From NCBI GenBank assembly GCA_038116745.1, contig JAYODW010000014.1:1-64000 (forward strand): 64,000 nt of DNA, given 5' to 3'. Below are positions 43,075 through 51,689 of this stretch, piece by piece. Source of the stretch: JAYODW01 sp038116745. Lineage in GTDB: Bacteria; Pseudomonadota; Gammaproteobacteria; Ga0077536. The stretch's first letter is position 1. The number at the start of each line of letters is the position of its first letter. The position numbers and the translations under genes were made by a program. The notes under the pieces are model-generated. The model was not told the origin of the DNA. It was given only the letters and a program-made list of their open reading frames with translations, and did not search any database.

Positions 43075-44334
43075 TCAGGTCGGGCTGAGGGCGCGTACCC
43101 GCCGGGCGAGGGCCTGCAGCAACGCCCATCCCATTTCGCCGTTGCGCTCTACCAACGGTCGAAACTCCCAGAACGTGAGGCCGTAGCACACGAGGTCAGT
43201 CGTTGCAGTCACCGTTGCTGATCGAGGCCCCCCATCAATCAGGGCGATCTCGCCGAAGTGATCGCCCGGCCCCAGCGTGGTGAGGTGGATACCTTTGCCG
43301 GTAACGCTTGCTTCTCCTGATTCGATCAGAAAAAAAGCTGCGCCTCCGGACCCTTCCATGATGACCGTGTCGCCTTTCTTGAACGGATGCAGTTTGAACA
43401 ATTTTGCGATCTGCTCCGCCTGCCTGCGGTTCATGCCCTCGAACAGCTGCACGCGTTGCAGGGCAGCGACCGGGTCGTGTGGCGCTGGCGGGGGTGGGGC
43501 CGCGTCGCTGGGTTTTCCTCCCGTTGTGACTGAGCGGCACTGCAGCAGGTAGAGCTGGCCGTCCTGGATAGCCCACTCAACGTCGCGTCGTGGACCATAG
43601 ACTTTCTCGCACAGCAGAGCGAGGTCGTTCAGCGCGGCAAGCTGCGAGTCGTCCAGGCACGGCGCCTTAACCTGATCGGGCGGGACGGGCTGTTCGAAGG
43701 TGCCGCCATTCGGTAGCGACCGCACGGCGATGTGTTTGCGTCCGATTTTTCGTTCGAGCACCTGGCCAGCGCGATCGATGCGGAAATGGTCTGGGATGAC
43801 AAGTCCCGCTACCACCGCTTCACCTAGACCCCAGCTCGCTTCCACCAGACGTTCATCGGCGCCGGTCACCGGATTTTCCGTGAACATCACGCCGGCAGCG
43901 GTAGGATTCAACAGCGACTGCACGACTACGCCCACACTCGGCCGAGTGAATTGGCCGACACGCTGGCGGTAGGTGATGGCGGAATCGGAGTTCGCTGACC
44001 ACCACACTTCGCGCACGGCACCGGCGACGTCGGCTACTGAGTGAATGTTCAGCAAAGTGAGGTGCTGTCCTGCAAAGCTCGCCGCATCGCCGTCTTCATC
44101 AATGGCTGATGAACGGACTGCAAACGGTGGCGAGAGGGAGGCTATCGCTTTTGTCAGCTTTTCAATGGATTTCTTGTCCTCCGACGCAACGGCCTCGACG
44201 AAGTCACCAGAAAGCGCAACGCCGGGCGGTACGGGAACGCCCTGCCGCACCGCGTCGCCCAGGCCGACCGCTTTTGAGCCGTAGAGCTCGACTTCGTGCG
44301 CTTTCGCGAAGGGGGTAACGCGTTTTTTCTTCAT
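43075..44334 (-). CDS. PEP-synthase-type ATP-grasp subunit fused to a cyclic-nucleotide-binding domain
   Basis: 419 aa from ATG 44334, overlapping the stop of the partner gene (ATGA). Residues ~15-285 are a complete PPDK_N/PEP-synthase ATP-binding domain: YGSKAVGLGDAVRQGVPVPP, FAVRSSAIDEDG, AAGVMFTENPVTG, EASWGLGEAVVAG and DVEWAIQDGQLYLLQCR. A Pro-rich linker (~295-305) joins a CAP_ED domain (~310-415) with LFEGMNRRQAEQI, the phosphate-binding FGEIALIDGGPRSATV (Glu and Arg both present). It lacks the swivelling His domain, which is supplied by the neighbour. Division of labour resembles subunits of phenylphosphate synthase, where the regulator carries CBS domains instead. cAMP control is inference. 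Confidence 0.88.
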   Translation of the reverse strand: MKKKRVTPFAKAHEVELYGSKAVGLGDAVRQGVPVPPGVALSGDFVEAVASEDKKSIEKLTKAIASLSPPFAVRSSAIDEDGDAASFAGQHLTLLNIHSVADVAGAVREVWWSANSDSAITYRQRVGQFTRPSVGVVVQSLLNPTAAGVMFTENPVTGADERLVEASWGLGEAVVAGLVIPDHFRIDRAGQVLERKIGRKHIAVRSLPNGGTFEQPVPPDQVKAPCLDDSQLAALNDLALLCEKVYGPRRDVEWAIQDGQLYLLQCRSVTTGGKPSDAAPPPPAPHDPVAALQRVQLFEGMNRRQAEQIAKLFKLHPFKKGDTVIMEGSGGAAFFLIESGEASVTGKGIHLTTLGPGDHFGEIALIDGGPRSATVTATTDLVCYGLTFWEFRPLVERNGEMGWALLQALARRVRALSPT

Positions 44335-45965
44335 GGGAGTATCGTCACTTCACCGTTATCGCCGTCGACCTGGACCATTACGCCGTCGGCAATGCGCTCC
44401 GTTGCTTCGCGCGTGCCGACGACGCCGGGAACACCGTATTCGCGCGCGACAATCGCCGCGTGCGAGAGCAGGCCACCATTGTCCGTTACGATCCCGCCGA
44501 GCAGCGGAAGCAGGATATTAAAAGCCTCGGTAGTCGATTCGGTGATGAGTACGTCGCCCTTGGTAATGCGGCCGAACTCCGACGGCCCGGATACACGGCG
44601 CGCCGGCCCCTGGTAGACGCCCTTGCTGGCGCCCAGGCCGAACAGCACCAGCTCTTCATTCTCGGCCTGGGAACTGCCGAAAAGATGCGCCTGCGTCACG
44701 AACATCGCGCGCATGACGCGCGCGGCGTCCGGCGGCAGGGAAGCGAGGTCCGGCGGCGGGAGTTTAGGGTCGCCGAGAAGCGGCGGAGCATCCTTGGCGG
44801 TATAGCGCGCACGGTAGGCTGCGCGCCCGGCGAGTTCGTCCGCTGGCGGTCCACCGTCGCCGGTCACCAGCGCGCACATCTCGTCCAGACCGGCGTCGAG
44901 CATGTGCTCAGCGCTGGTGATGCGACCGCGCGCGACAAGCCGACGGCCGGCCGCGAGTGCAGCGCGCCGCATCAACCCTGAAGCCCAGATATCACTATAG
45001 ATGCCGCGCTCGTCTCTCAGTCGGTACATCAGACGCGCTTCGACGAGCAGTTCGTCGAACTCTGCCTGTTGCTCCGCCGGGACCTTGGCGCGTACGTCGG
45101 CGGTGAGCGTGCCGATGTCTGACGCGGCCGGACCGCCTTCCAGAACAGCGATGCGTAGCGCCCTCAGCAGGGCGTCGGGCATTTCGATCGCGGTCGGTTC
45201 GGCGATGTCGAAGCCATCAATCAAACGGTTACCGATCAGGTCGAGGTAGGCAGACACGGCGCTGCCCATTTCCCCGGGGAGGGCGCGCAGACTGGCGAGC
45301 ACCTGCGCGGGGTCTCCCTCTGTCGTCAGGACGCCACGCGCGGCGGCATCTGCGGCGAATGCCGCTTTCAGGTGCACTAACTCTTCCGAGCCGCCGGAAG
45401 AGACCTCGGCGGAGCCCTGCATGAGCCCCAGCAGGTCGGCTTCCGGAAGCCCTGTCCACTCACCCGCGTGCACCAGAAAATCCCCGGTCGGAAGCATGGC
45501 GCCGGCCGTAAAGCGCATGTGCTGGGTGATCATTGCCGCGTGGTGGTCCCTGCATCGGGTCAGATACGCGGCGAGTTCGTTATCCGAGAGAGTATCCGGA
45601 TCGATCGCCTGTAATTCCCGATGGGTGGCTACGGACGCGGGTTTACGATTTTCGTCCCATTCGCGGAGTTGCTCGCGCCACAGTTTCTGCGCGAAAACCT
45701 GTTCAGAACGCTGCAGGCGTTCCGGGATCTGATCTTCCGCGGTCGGCGCAATCTGGTTGTAGCCGAAACCGTTAACGTAGGTGATCTCCAGGCCGTCGAT
45801 CAGCAGGCCGTAGAAGCGCGCGAAGTCGTTGGTGCCTGCTTTGAAGGCCGCGGGGTGCGTCTCCTGAAAATACCGCGTCATCGGGCGCGGAAAATGTACA
45901 GGGTCCTGTTCCCAGGTGCCGGGTCCAGGTGCCGAGAAAGTGAGTTGCTCAACAGTGTTATTCAT
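44331..45965 (-). CDS. PEP-synthase-type swivelling phosphohistidine subunit
   Basis: 544 aa from ATG 45965, preceded by AGGAAG; the 24-residue longer frame is rejected. Residues ~1-370 are a mainly helical domain of the kind seen before the mobile domain in PpsA-like and rifampin phosphotransferase-like proteins (HFPRPMTRYFQETHP near the start). The C-terminal 150 residues form the swivelling domain with the phospho-acceptor His in GGLLSHAAIVAREYGVPGVV. The downstream gene provides the ATP-grasp half. Together they would phosphorylate a substrate via enzyme-His-P. No PEP/pyruvate TIM barrel is present, so the acceptor is probably another small molecule. Confidence 0.85.
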   Translation of the reverse strand: MNNTVEQLTFSAPGPGTWEQDPVHFPRPMTRYFQETHPAAFKAGTNDFARFYGLLIDGLEITYVNGFGYNQIAPTAEDQIPERLQRSEQVFAQKLWREQLREWDENRKPASVATHRELQAIDPDTLSDNELAAYLTRCRDHHAAMITQHMRFTAGAMLPTGDFLVHAGEWTGLPEADLLGLMQGSAEVSSGGSEELVHLKAAFAADAAARGVLTTEGDPAQVLASLRALPGEMGSAVSAYLDLIGNRLIDGFDIAEPTAIEMPDALLRALRIAVLEGGPAASDIGTLTADVRAKVPAEQQAEFDELLVEARLMYRLRDERGIYSDIWASGLMRRAALAAGRRLVARGRITSAEHMLDAGLDEMCALVTGDGGPPADELAGRAAYRARYTAKDAPPLLGDPKLPPPDLASLPPDAARVMRAMFVTQAHLFGSSQAENEELVLFGLGASKGVYQGPARRVSGPSEFGRITKGDVLITESTTEAFNILLPLLGGIVTDNGGLLSHAAIVAREYGVPGVVGTREATERIADGVMVQVDGDNGEVTILP

Positions 45966-46140
45966 TGCGTTCTTCCTATGAAATCTTGCGCGTGGACCGG
46001 ACAGGTGTGTTGCCGCCGGCCCGGGCGAAAGTGGCATGGAGCGACTCTGCGCGCGCGCCGTGAACCCGTCAATGAAAACATTTCAAGCGTCAACGGCCCC
46101 CCTGCCGCGGAGCCGGGGCGCATGAAATCCGCCGTGCGGT

Positions 46141-46335
46141 GATTTCACTGCGCGACTCGGTGGCGCCGGGTCAGCTTTAACACCATTGAGGAGGCAAACA
46201 GTCTCGCGGCGCAGGCCGATTTCGACGTGCTTGAGATCCACCTGGACGAAGCGCTCTGGCGGTGCTGGCTGGTGGAGCGTGGGGATGACCTGTGCATCAT
46301 GCGCGGTCCTCGCAGCGCGCATCCAGGAAAATCTG
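46141..46335 (+). pseudogene. Decayed 3' fragment of an LCM-family methyltransferase
   Basis: Base by base this matches the end of the gene at 41957-42844 (from 42638). The reading FNTIEEANSLAAQADFDVLE parallels FHTVDEVHSLAAQAGFEVLE, and LDEALWRCW parallels LDEALERRY. A one-base loss near 46165 shifts frame, and there is no start or 5' half. The homology continues into the shared hairpin at 46358-46380. Confidence 0.85.
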
Positions 46336-46357
46336 GCGCAGGCGGTGATTTGTTGCC

Positions 46358-46380
46358 CGGTGGGTGAAGAGCCCACGCCC
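46358..46380. repeat. 23-bp hairpin-forming repeat, copy 2
   Basis: Same 23 bases as 42866-42888, lying the same distance downstream of the decayed methyltransferase end. GTGGGT and GCCCAC form the stem. Beyond it the two regions keep only scattered similarity. Confidence 0.7.
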
Positions 46381-46418
46381 GCCCCTCAAGCGGACGCGGG
46401 ATCATTAACTCGAAAACC

Positions 46419-47084
46419 TCAGTGGACGCTTGCCAGGCCTGAACGCAGCGCCAGCAGGCAGAGCTCCACATCGCTCCGCACTTCCAGCTTGCGTTTCATA
46501 TTGCAGCGGTGGGACTGCACCGTTTTCACCGCGATGCTCAGCTGGCGGGCAATCTCACCCATTGCGCAGCCGCGAGCGAGCAGACGCAGCACGGCACATT
46601 CTTTGTCAGTCAGGCTGCCGAGCAGGCGCCGCCGGCCGCGTTTGCCGCTGAGCGTGGCGAAATAGCGCGCCACCTCCGCGCTGATGACGAGGTCGCCGCG
46701 AGCGACGCGGCGGATCGCGTCAATGACCTCCGCGCTTGAGCTCGCGCGGGAAAGAAAACCGCGTGCGCCCAGGTCCATCAGGGTTTCGGGGTACAGGGCT
46801 TCGGCATGCCTCGAGAAACCGATCAGGCGGGTCGCGGGAGACAACGCCAGCAGGTCCTTGGCAATACTGATGCTGTCTTCGTCGATCAGCTCCATGTCTA
46901 GCAGCGCAATATCGACCCGCTGTCGCGCGGCGGTGCTCAGGGCCGTTGCCGGATGGTGGCCGATGCTGACCATGCGCATCGCGGGATCAGCCTTCAGACG
47001 CTGAGCGAGCAGTTCGACAGCGAACCTGTAGTCGTGCAGCACGAGCAGGTGGAACGGGGGATTAAGTGGGCGAGTTTTTGTCAT
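46419..47084 (-). CDS. NarL/LuxR-type response regulator with atypical receiver
   Basis: 221 aa from ATG 47084; AAGGAG is nine bases upstream of this ATG but only three from ATG 47090. The receiver domain keeps phospho-acceptor Asp63 (IALLDMELID), but the usual acidic pair reads HD (LVLHDYRF) and the conserved Lys is Arg (GFLSRASS). C-terminal LuxR HTH: LTDKECAVLRLLARGCAMGE and KTVQSHRCNMKRKLEV. No histidine kinase is adjacent. It lies 140 bp downstream of the VWA gene of the envelope cluster on the same strand, so it may regulate that cluster or the PEP-synthase-like genes. Confidence 0.9.
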   Translation of the reverse strand: MTKTRPLNPPFHLLVLHDYRFAVELLAQRLKADPAMRMVSIGHHPATALSTAARQRVDIALLDMELIDEDSISIAKDLLALSPATRLIGFSRHAEALYPETLMDLGARGFLSRASSSAEVIDAIRRVARGDLVISAEVARYFATLSGKRGRRRLLGSLTDKECAVLRLLARGCAMGEIARQLSIAVKTVQSHRCNMKRKLEVRSDVELCLLALRSGLASVH

Positions 47085-47224
47085 GTCCATGCACTCCTTT
47101 GCATATTTGAGGCGCCGCTCTGACGGCGGCGTTGCGCTGCCGATTCCGTTCGGCAGCGTCGGGCTCAAGCATATTCAGGGTGTCTCGCCGGCGTCAACGG
47201 AGTAGCGCAGCAGTCGCGAGCGTC

Positions 47225-48250
47225 TTAGGGGAATTTATCCTCGACGATACTGATGCGCTCGGCATTGAGCCCGACAAACGTGCCGCCGTTGTTGTGCGTC
47301 AGCTCGCGCATCAGCGCCGCAAAACGGATCCCCGTGCGCTGCCGCTCGGGTGAGTTGGCAAACTGCACCGGGAAGCCGATCGCGTGGATGCGCACCAGGG
47401 GCTGTGCGGTGCTGTCCCGGTGGTTGATCTGATCCACGTAATCAACCACCTCCCGGATCGAGCGGCCGGTGAATTCATCGCCATAGACGTACAGGCTGAT
47501 TTTGCGCTGCCCGTTGTAGAAGGTCTCGATTGCGCTGGTGATGCCTTCCACCGGGCTGGAGTTGGAAAACGCGTTCCAGGTCGTCAGGCGTTCGATAATG
47601 GCCTGGCGCCAGGTGGGCGTGTCTTCCAGCCACTGCCCGCGGTAAGCAGGAAACATGTAGGCGCCCATGTCGTTCAGGATCTGGATCCCCTTGACCGTGG
47701 GGTAGACCTGCAGGGTATCGACGATCTGGTCGATCACCCGAGGCCAGGCGTAACGGAACATCGAACCCGAGGTGTCGATAATGAAGATGATGTATTCGCT
47801 GTCGATGGGGATCCCGCCGACCAGGTCAGTGCGGATCCGGTCCCGCTGCTGATACAGGCGGCGCATTTCCTCGGTCAGGCTCTGCTGTGCGATGCGCAGT
47901 TCGCCGAGCAGTTCGGCCTGCTCACGGGCACTCGCACTGCGCTGCGCCGATTCGCGCTCGATCCGTAATCGGCTGGCGACCAGTCGCTCCTGTTCCTGTT
48001 TGAGCGCGCTGACCTCTGCATCGCCTGCGCCCACTGCAGCGGCGAGCGTGCGCGCCTCGCGTTCAACCTTGAACAACTCGCGCTGCAGCAGGGAAATACG
48101 TCCGTGCCGCGGATCGTCCTGTGGTTCCGGTTCGGGGGGGTCACCGAAACGCGCCACCATGAGCAGGAGGATGATGGCGCCGAATCCGCAGGTGATGACA
48201 TCCAGAAAGGCGATGCTGACCGGCTCAAAAGTGCGACGGGGCAGCTTCAT
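47225..48250 (-). CDS. VWA-domain protein with TolR-like N-terminal membrane anchor (VWA2)
   Basis: 341 aa from ATG 48250, overlapping the previous stop as ATGA. The N-terminal helix AFLDVITCGFGAIILLLM carries Asp17 at the position of the proton-carrying Asp in ExbD/TolR/MotB. A coiled coil (~45-130, e.g. LGELRIAQQSLTEEMRRLYQ) leads to a VWA domain with MIDAS IIDTSGSMFRYAW; the later Thr/Asp positions (VYGDEF) fit. The domain ends at the C-terminus. Likely periplasmic domain bound to a metal and a partner. Partner of the TolQ-like channel and of VWA1, with which it shares the anchor design. Confidence 0.87.
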   Translation of the reverse strand: MKLPRRTFEPVSIAFLDVITCGFGAIILLLMVARFGDPPEPEPQDDPRHGRISLLQRELFKVEREARTLAAAVGAGDAEVSALKQEQERLVASRLRIERESAQRSASAREQAELLGELRIAQQSLTEEMRRLYQQRDRIRTDLVGGIPIDSEYIIFIIDTSGSMFRYAWPRVIDQIVDTLQVYPTVKGIQILNDMGAYMFPAYRGQWLEDTPTWRQAIIERLTTWNAFSNSSPVEGITSAIETFYNGQRKISLYVYGDEFTGRSIREVVDYVDQINHRDSTAQPLVRIHAIGFPVQFANSPERQRTGIRFAALMRELTHNNGGTFVGLNAERISIVEDKFP

Positions 48251-49326
48251 GGCCAATCGCTTGCAGGGCTGAGAAACGCGCCTCGGGTGAAGAGCGCAAT
48301 CTGCCAGTAAGCCGACGGCGCCATGGGGTCGCCCTCCATCGGCAGTAGCACCGTATTCACCGGGATCCCGCGGGGAATGCGTGTCACCGCCGTCTCGAAC
48401 AGCTGCAGCCGCTCGCTGCCGGACACCGCCGAGCTGCTCGGCGTCTGCTGTCCCCGGGTCGGCAGGCCATCGGTGATCAGGAACACGTTGTCCGGCGGCG
48501 GCGAGAGTTCGCTCATGACCAGAAAGGCGCCCTCGAGGTTGGAGCCGCCAGCGGGTACGCTGCGGCGCAGCGCGGCGATAACGTCGTCCAGCTGCGCGAC
48601 CTTGCCGGCGGACAGCCAGCGTCCGGCGCTGTCCGCCAGCGCAGGGCGGGCCCGGTCACTGAAGAGGTAGATCTGGTAGCGGCTGTTGGGCGGAAAACGC
48701 GCGCTGATCCAATCCACTGTGGCCAGAGCCTGTTGCCATTTCTGCGAGCGGCGCTTGGCGTCATCATCCATGTTGCGTCGGCGAACGACGTTAACGATGC
48801 TCTCATCGAGCATGCTTGCCGAGACGTCGAGCAGGATCAGGATGCGCTCGCCCCCCAGCTGCAGGCCGGTCAGGTATTCGCGATTGCCCTCGCCGGTGAA
48901 GGTGCGGATGGCGCGCGACCGCGCGTTGATCTGGGTCTCAAGCGCACGTTTGTCCGTGCGCATCTCGCTGACCCGAGCGCGCAGGTCGGCTATCTCCTGC
49001 GCCGCGCCGCGGCTGTCCGGCAGCCGGCGTCGCTGCAGTGCGCTGAGAGCGTCCTGTTCGGCGCTGACCGCGCTGCGCGCCGATTTCAGGTCGAGGGTGT
49101 TCTGTTCGCTCTGGGCGGCCAGCGTCACGATGTCCCGCTCGGCGGCCGCGATTTCCTTTTCGAGGGTGGCGACTTCCTGGTTGAGGTCGTAGTCGGGCAG
49201 CACCGCTGCGACGTCGGTCTGGTGCTTGATGATCAGAAACAGCAGCACGACCGCGCCGAAACCGCAGGACATGATGTCGAGAAAGGACAGGCTGAACGGG
49301 GACAGCTGTCGCTGACGACGTGCCAT
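48247..49326 (-). CDS. VWA-domain protein with TolR-like N-terminal membrane anchor (VWA1)
   Basis: 359 aa. The same design as VWA2: basic N-terminus, helix SFLDIMSCGFGAVVLLFL with Asp17, a coiled coil of ~100 residues (EVATLEKEIAAAERDIV), then a VWA domain with MIDAS LLDVSASM and a second acidic loop VFLITDGLPT. The two proteins are diverged outside the anchor, consistent with a heteromeric pair, as ExbD/TolR assemble beneath ExbB/TolQ. Lies 54 bp after the Hsp70/FHA-like gene. Confidence 0.87.
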   Translation of the reverse strand: MARRQRQLSPFSLSFLDIMSCGFGAVVLLFLIIKHQTDVAAVLPDYDLNQEVATLEKEIAAAERDIVTLAAQSEQNTLDLKSARSAVSAEQDALSALQRRRLPDSRGAAQEIADLRARVSEMRTDKRALETQINARSRAIRTFTGEGNREYLTGLQLGGERILILLDVSASMLDESIVNVVRRRNMDDDAKRRSQKWQQALATVDWISARFPPNSRYQIYLFSDRARPALADSAGRWLSAGKVAQLDDVIAALRRSVPAGGSNLEGAFLVMSELSPPPDNVFLITDGLPTRGQQTPSSSAVSGSERLQLFETAVTRIPRGIPVNTVLLPMEGDPMAPSAYWQIALFTRGAFLSPASDWP

Positions 49327-49380
49327 TAACGTCTTCCTGCCGGTTGCGGCATGTTCAATGCGGACACCCTGCGCTCAGGG

Positions 49381-50655
49381 TCAGGCGTCGTCCTGTACAT
49401 CGATGAGCACAAACGTCCGCCCGCCGGCGAGCGTGATGCGATCGCCCGTGCTCAGAGTCGTTGCGCCGCGCAGCGGCACGCCGTTCACCGCGACCGCGCT
49501 CTGATGCGGGTGCAGCTCGACGGCGGTTCCGGAGCGGTTGACGCCCGGCGCATCAGGCGTCGTCGTGCGGGAGCAGCCGTGGTCAAACAGGTAGACAGGG
49601 CGGTGGTCGACGCGGTACGCCACCGCGCCGTCGAGCAGGTGGCTGCCGGTCGCGTCCGGAGCGCGGGTGGTTATTTCCAGGGAGGGGGCGCGTGCCGCGG
49701 AGAGCACGGGGTGAAAGCGCGGGCTGCCGCTACTGCTCGCGATATCCAGCAGATGCGTCGAAATTCCCTGCGCGACGGCCGGGTCAGGCAATGTTGATGC
49801 ATCCGGGAAAACGCTCGTGATCCCGGGCAGCGCCGCGAGCCCGGCTGGAAGCACGAAATGACTGCCGACGGGGATGCGCTCGCGCAGGGACGCGAGCGTA
49901 CGACGGGTTGCCTGCGCGAGCGTTGCTGCGGGGAGACGGGCGCGCTGCGGCCGGCCCGCCAGGTGCAGAGTGAGCTGGAGGTCGCGAGGATGCTCACTGG
50001 CGTGCTGCCAGGCGGTCAGCTGCTGCAGCAGCTCGTGCTCACTCGCAGGCTGGTCGAGCGGATCAAACCGACACTGCTCGAGGAAGGCCGCAGCAGCCGC
50101 GTCCAGAAAACCCTGCTCCAGCGCCCGCCAGCCGATGTAATCGCACACCTCGACCGCGCTGCGCTCGACGTGGGTCCCAACGCCCACGCCGACCAGATTG
50201 GTCTGCTGGTTGTGCATCTCGACCACGGTGTAGTGCCCGCCAGGGGCGCAGGCCGCAAGTGCTGCCACCGAGGCGTCGACCAGGCCGCTGACGCGCAGAC
50301 CGCGAGCAGCGCAAATCCCTGTAAGCAGTGAGAATTCAGCCTGGCCGTAGTGTGCAGGGACAGCAACCACGAGTTCGTCCAGCTTACCGGTGCGCGCGAG
50401 GATATCGCCCAGATGTAGATAAGCGAGATCGGCGTGGTGGCGCACTGCCGCGTTGACGCTGCTCACCGGTGTCTCGCTCAACTCGGCCCAGAAGCGATCG
50501 AAGGCTCTCAGCGGTTGCAGCCAGGGTTGCGCAGCGAGTCCGGTCGCGATGCCGTCTGTCGCAACGACAGCGACGCCCGGGCTGGCGTCGATGAGGCGCG
50601 CATCGCAGCGCACGGTCACCGCGCAGTCGTTGATCTCCAGGGTCCACAGTGCCAC
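49381..50655 (-). CDS. Actin/Hsp70-fold-like protein with C-terminal FHA-like domain
   Basis: 424 aa from GTG 50655 with GGAGA upstream, just after the TolQ-like stop; the longer frame to 50799 is inside that gene and rejected. Residues ~1-240 suggest an actin/Hsp70-type ATPase fold (strand pattern DELVVAVPAHYGQAEF, then YTVVEMHNQQTNLVGVGVG). The C-terminal ~85 residues look FHA-like: LFDHGCSRTTTP, AVAVNGVPLRGATTLSTGDR, ITLAGGRTFVLIDV, with no phosphothreonine-binding Arg obvious. No membrane segment. It may be the cytoplasmic energy or assembly component of the envelope cluster. Assignment is moderate. Confidence 0.65.
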   Translation of the reverse strand: MALWTLEINDCAVTVRCDARLIDASPGVAVVATDGIATGLAAQPWLQPLRAFDRFWAELSETPVSSVNAAVRHHADLAYLHLGDILARTGKLDELVVAVPAHYGQAEFSLLTGICAARGLRVSGLVDASVAALAACAPGGHYTVVEMHNQQTNLVGVGVGTHVERSAVEVCDYIGWRALEQGFLDAAAAAFLEQCRFDPLDQPASEHELLQQLTAWQHASEHPRDLQLTLHLAGRPQRARLPAATLAQATRRTLASLRERIPVGSHFVLPAGLAALPGITSVFPDASTLPDPAVAQGISTHLLDIASSSGSPRFHPVLSAARAPSLEITTRAPDATGSHLLDGAVAYRVDHRPVYLFDHGCSRTTTPDAPGVNRSGTAVELHPHQSAVAVNGVPLRGATTLSTGDRITLAGGRTFVLIDVQDDA

Positions 50656-50668
50656 GTCGGTTCTCCGC

Positions 50669-51466
50669 TCAGCGTGTCGCCAGATGGCGCAGGAGCTGGC
50701 TTTCAGCACATGCCTGGCCGTCAAACACCAGCCGCTCCTGCAGCAGCTGCAGCTGGTGCAGCAGGAACATGACGAGGAGGCTGATGATGAGCGCGACAAA
50801 GGTGGAATTGAACGCGACGCCGAGGCTGACCGTCACGCCGACGATATCGCCCTCGACCGCTCGATGCGCCTGCTCCAGCGCCTGGCTGATGCCGCGTACC
50901 GTGCCGATAAAGCCAATCGAGGGGATAGCCCAGACGATATAGCGCACCATCGACAGCTCTGCGTCGAGGCGCGAGGCTTCGGTTTCGAATGATTCGCGCA
51001 GGGACTGTGCGACGTCCTGGACATTTCTGGTGGTGGCGAAGCGCTGCAGTGCAGCGAGCAGGGCGCGCGGCAGCAGGCTTTCGGCAGCAGGTGGTGGCAG
51101 CGCTTGCAGCGCGCGCGCATAGGTGCGGGCGTCCTCCGGCAGGATGCGTGAGCCGGGCGCGACCGAGAAGGGCAGCGCCTGCAGCTGACGTCGCTCGCGC
51201 AGGGTCGTGCGGGCCTTGAAGCCCATGATGGCGGTAGCCCACAGCAGCAGCACGAAGCAGGACTCCTGCTCGTAGTCCTTGATCACTATGAAGAGGGAGC
51301 GTTTGACCGTGTAGGTCCCGCTGGCGGCCTGTTCGGCACGTTGTTCGTCGAGCACCGCCTGCGCGCCGGGCCACACGACGGTGACGTATGCGGTGTGCAC
51401 GATAACCACGGCGAGCAGTAGAGCAATGAGCTGGTAGAGGAACTCTGAAAACAGATTCGATTTCAT
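50669..51466 (-). CDS. MotA/TolQ/ExbB-type proton channel protein
   Basis: 265 aa from ATG 51466. Four membrane segments: LIALLLAVVIVHTAYVTVVW, FVLLLWATAIMGF, then the PF01618 core YIVWAIPSIGFIGTVRGISQ and GVAFNSTFVALIISLLVMF. The G-T-V-x-G and N-S-T-F-V-A-L signatures line the ion path in MotA/ExbB/TolQ. A cytoplasmic loop between helices 2 and 3 is longer than in ExbB. No exbD, tolR or motB is adjacent; the two VWA proteins next door carry the Asp-bearing helix instead. It would convert the proton motive force into motion or signal. Confidence 0.9.
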   Translation of the reverse strand: MKSNLFSEFLYQLIALLLAVVIVHTAYVTVVWPGAQAVLDEQRAEQAASGTYTVKRSLFIVIKDYEQESCFVLLLWATAIMGFKARTTLRERRQLQALPFSVAPGSRILPEDARTYARALQALPPPAAESLLPRALLAALQRFATTRNVQDVAQSLRESFETEASRLDAELSMVRYIVWAIPSIGFIGTVRGISQALEQAHRAVEGDIVGVTVSLGVAFNSTFVALIISLLVMFLLHQLQLLQERLVFDGQACAESQLLRHLATR

Positions 51467-51473
51467 GATGGCG

Positions 51474-51689
51474 TCAGATATCCACGGGGAACGGGACCGG
51501 GAAGTCTTCGGAGACCTCCTCGCTGGGTTTGAACGTATCGCGCGGCAGAGGGCGGAGTTTGTTCCCGGAACTGCTGGAAGCATCCTCGCGCGGTCTTTCC
51601 TGCGGTCGCGTGTCCTGCGCAGCACACGGGCCTGAAGCGACAAGCGCACTACAGAACAGGAGGGTGGCGAGCAGAGTTTTACTGTGCAT
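51474..51689 (-). CDS. Small secreted protein of unknown function
   Basis: 71 aa from ATG 51689, overlapping the PEGA-SUMF stop by 11 bases. Clear signal peptide (TLLATLLFCSALVASGPCAA) followed by a hydrophilic, Pro/Ser-rich tail of ~45 residues (RPLPRDTFKPSEEVSEDFPV). It ends seven bases before the TolQ-like start. Its position suggests a periplasmic accessory piece of the same machine. Confidence 0.75.
   Translation of the reverse strand: MHSKTLLATLLFCSALVASGPCAAQDTRPQERPREDASSSSGNKLRPLPRDTFKPSEEVSEDFPVPFPVDI

Noticed and set aside
46186..46665. 159-codon plus-strand frame as a real gene
   Set aside because: Its first part is the methyltransferase fragment; the rest is antisense to the LuxR-type regulator gene.
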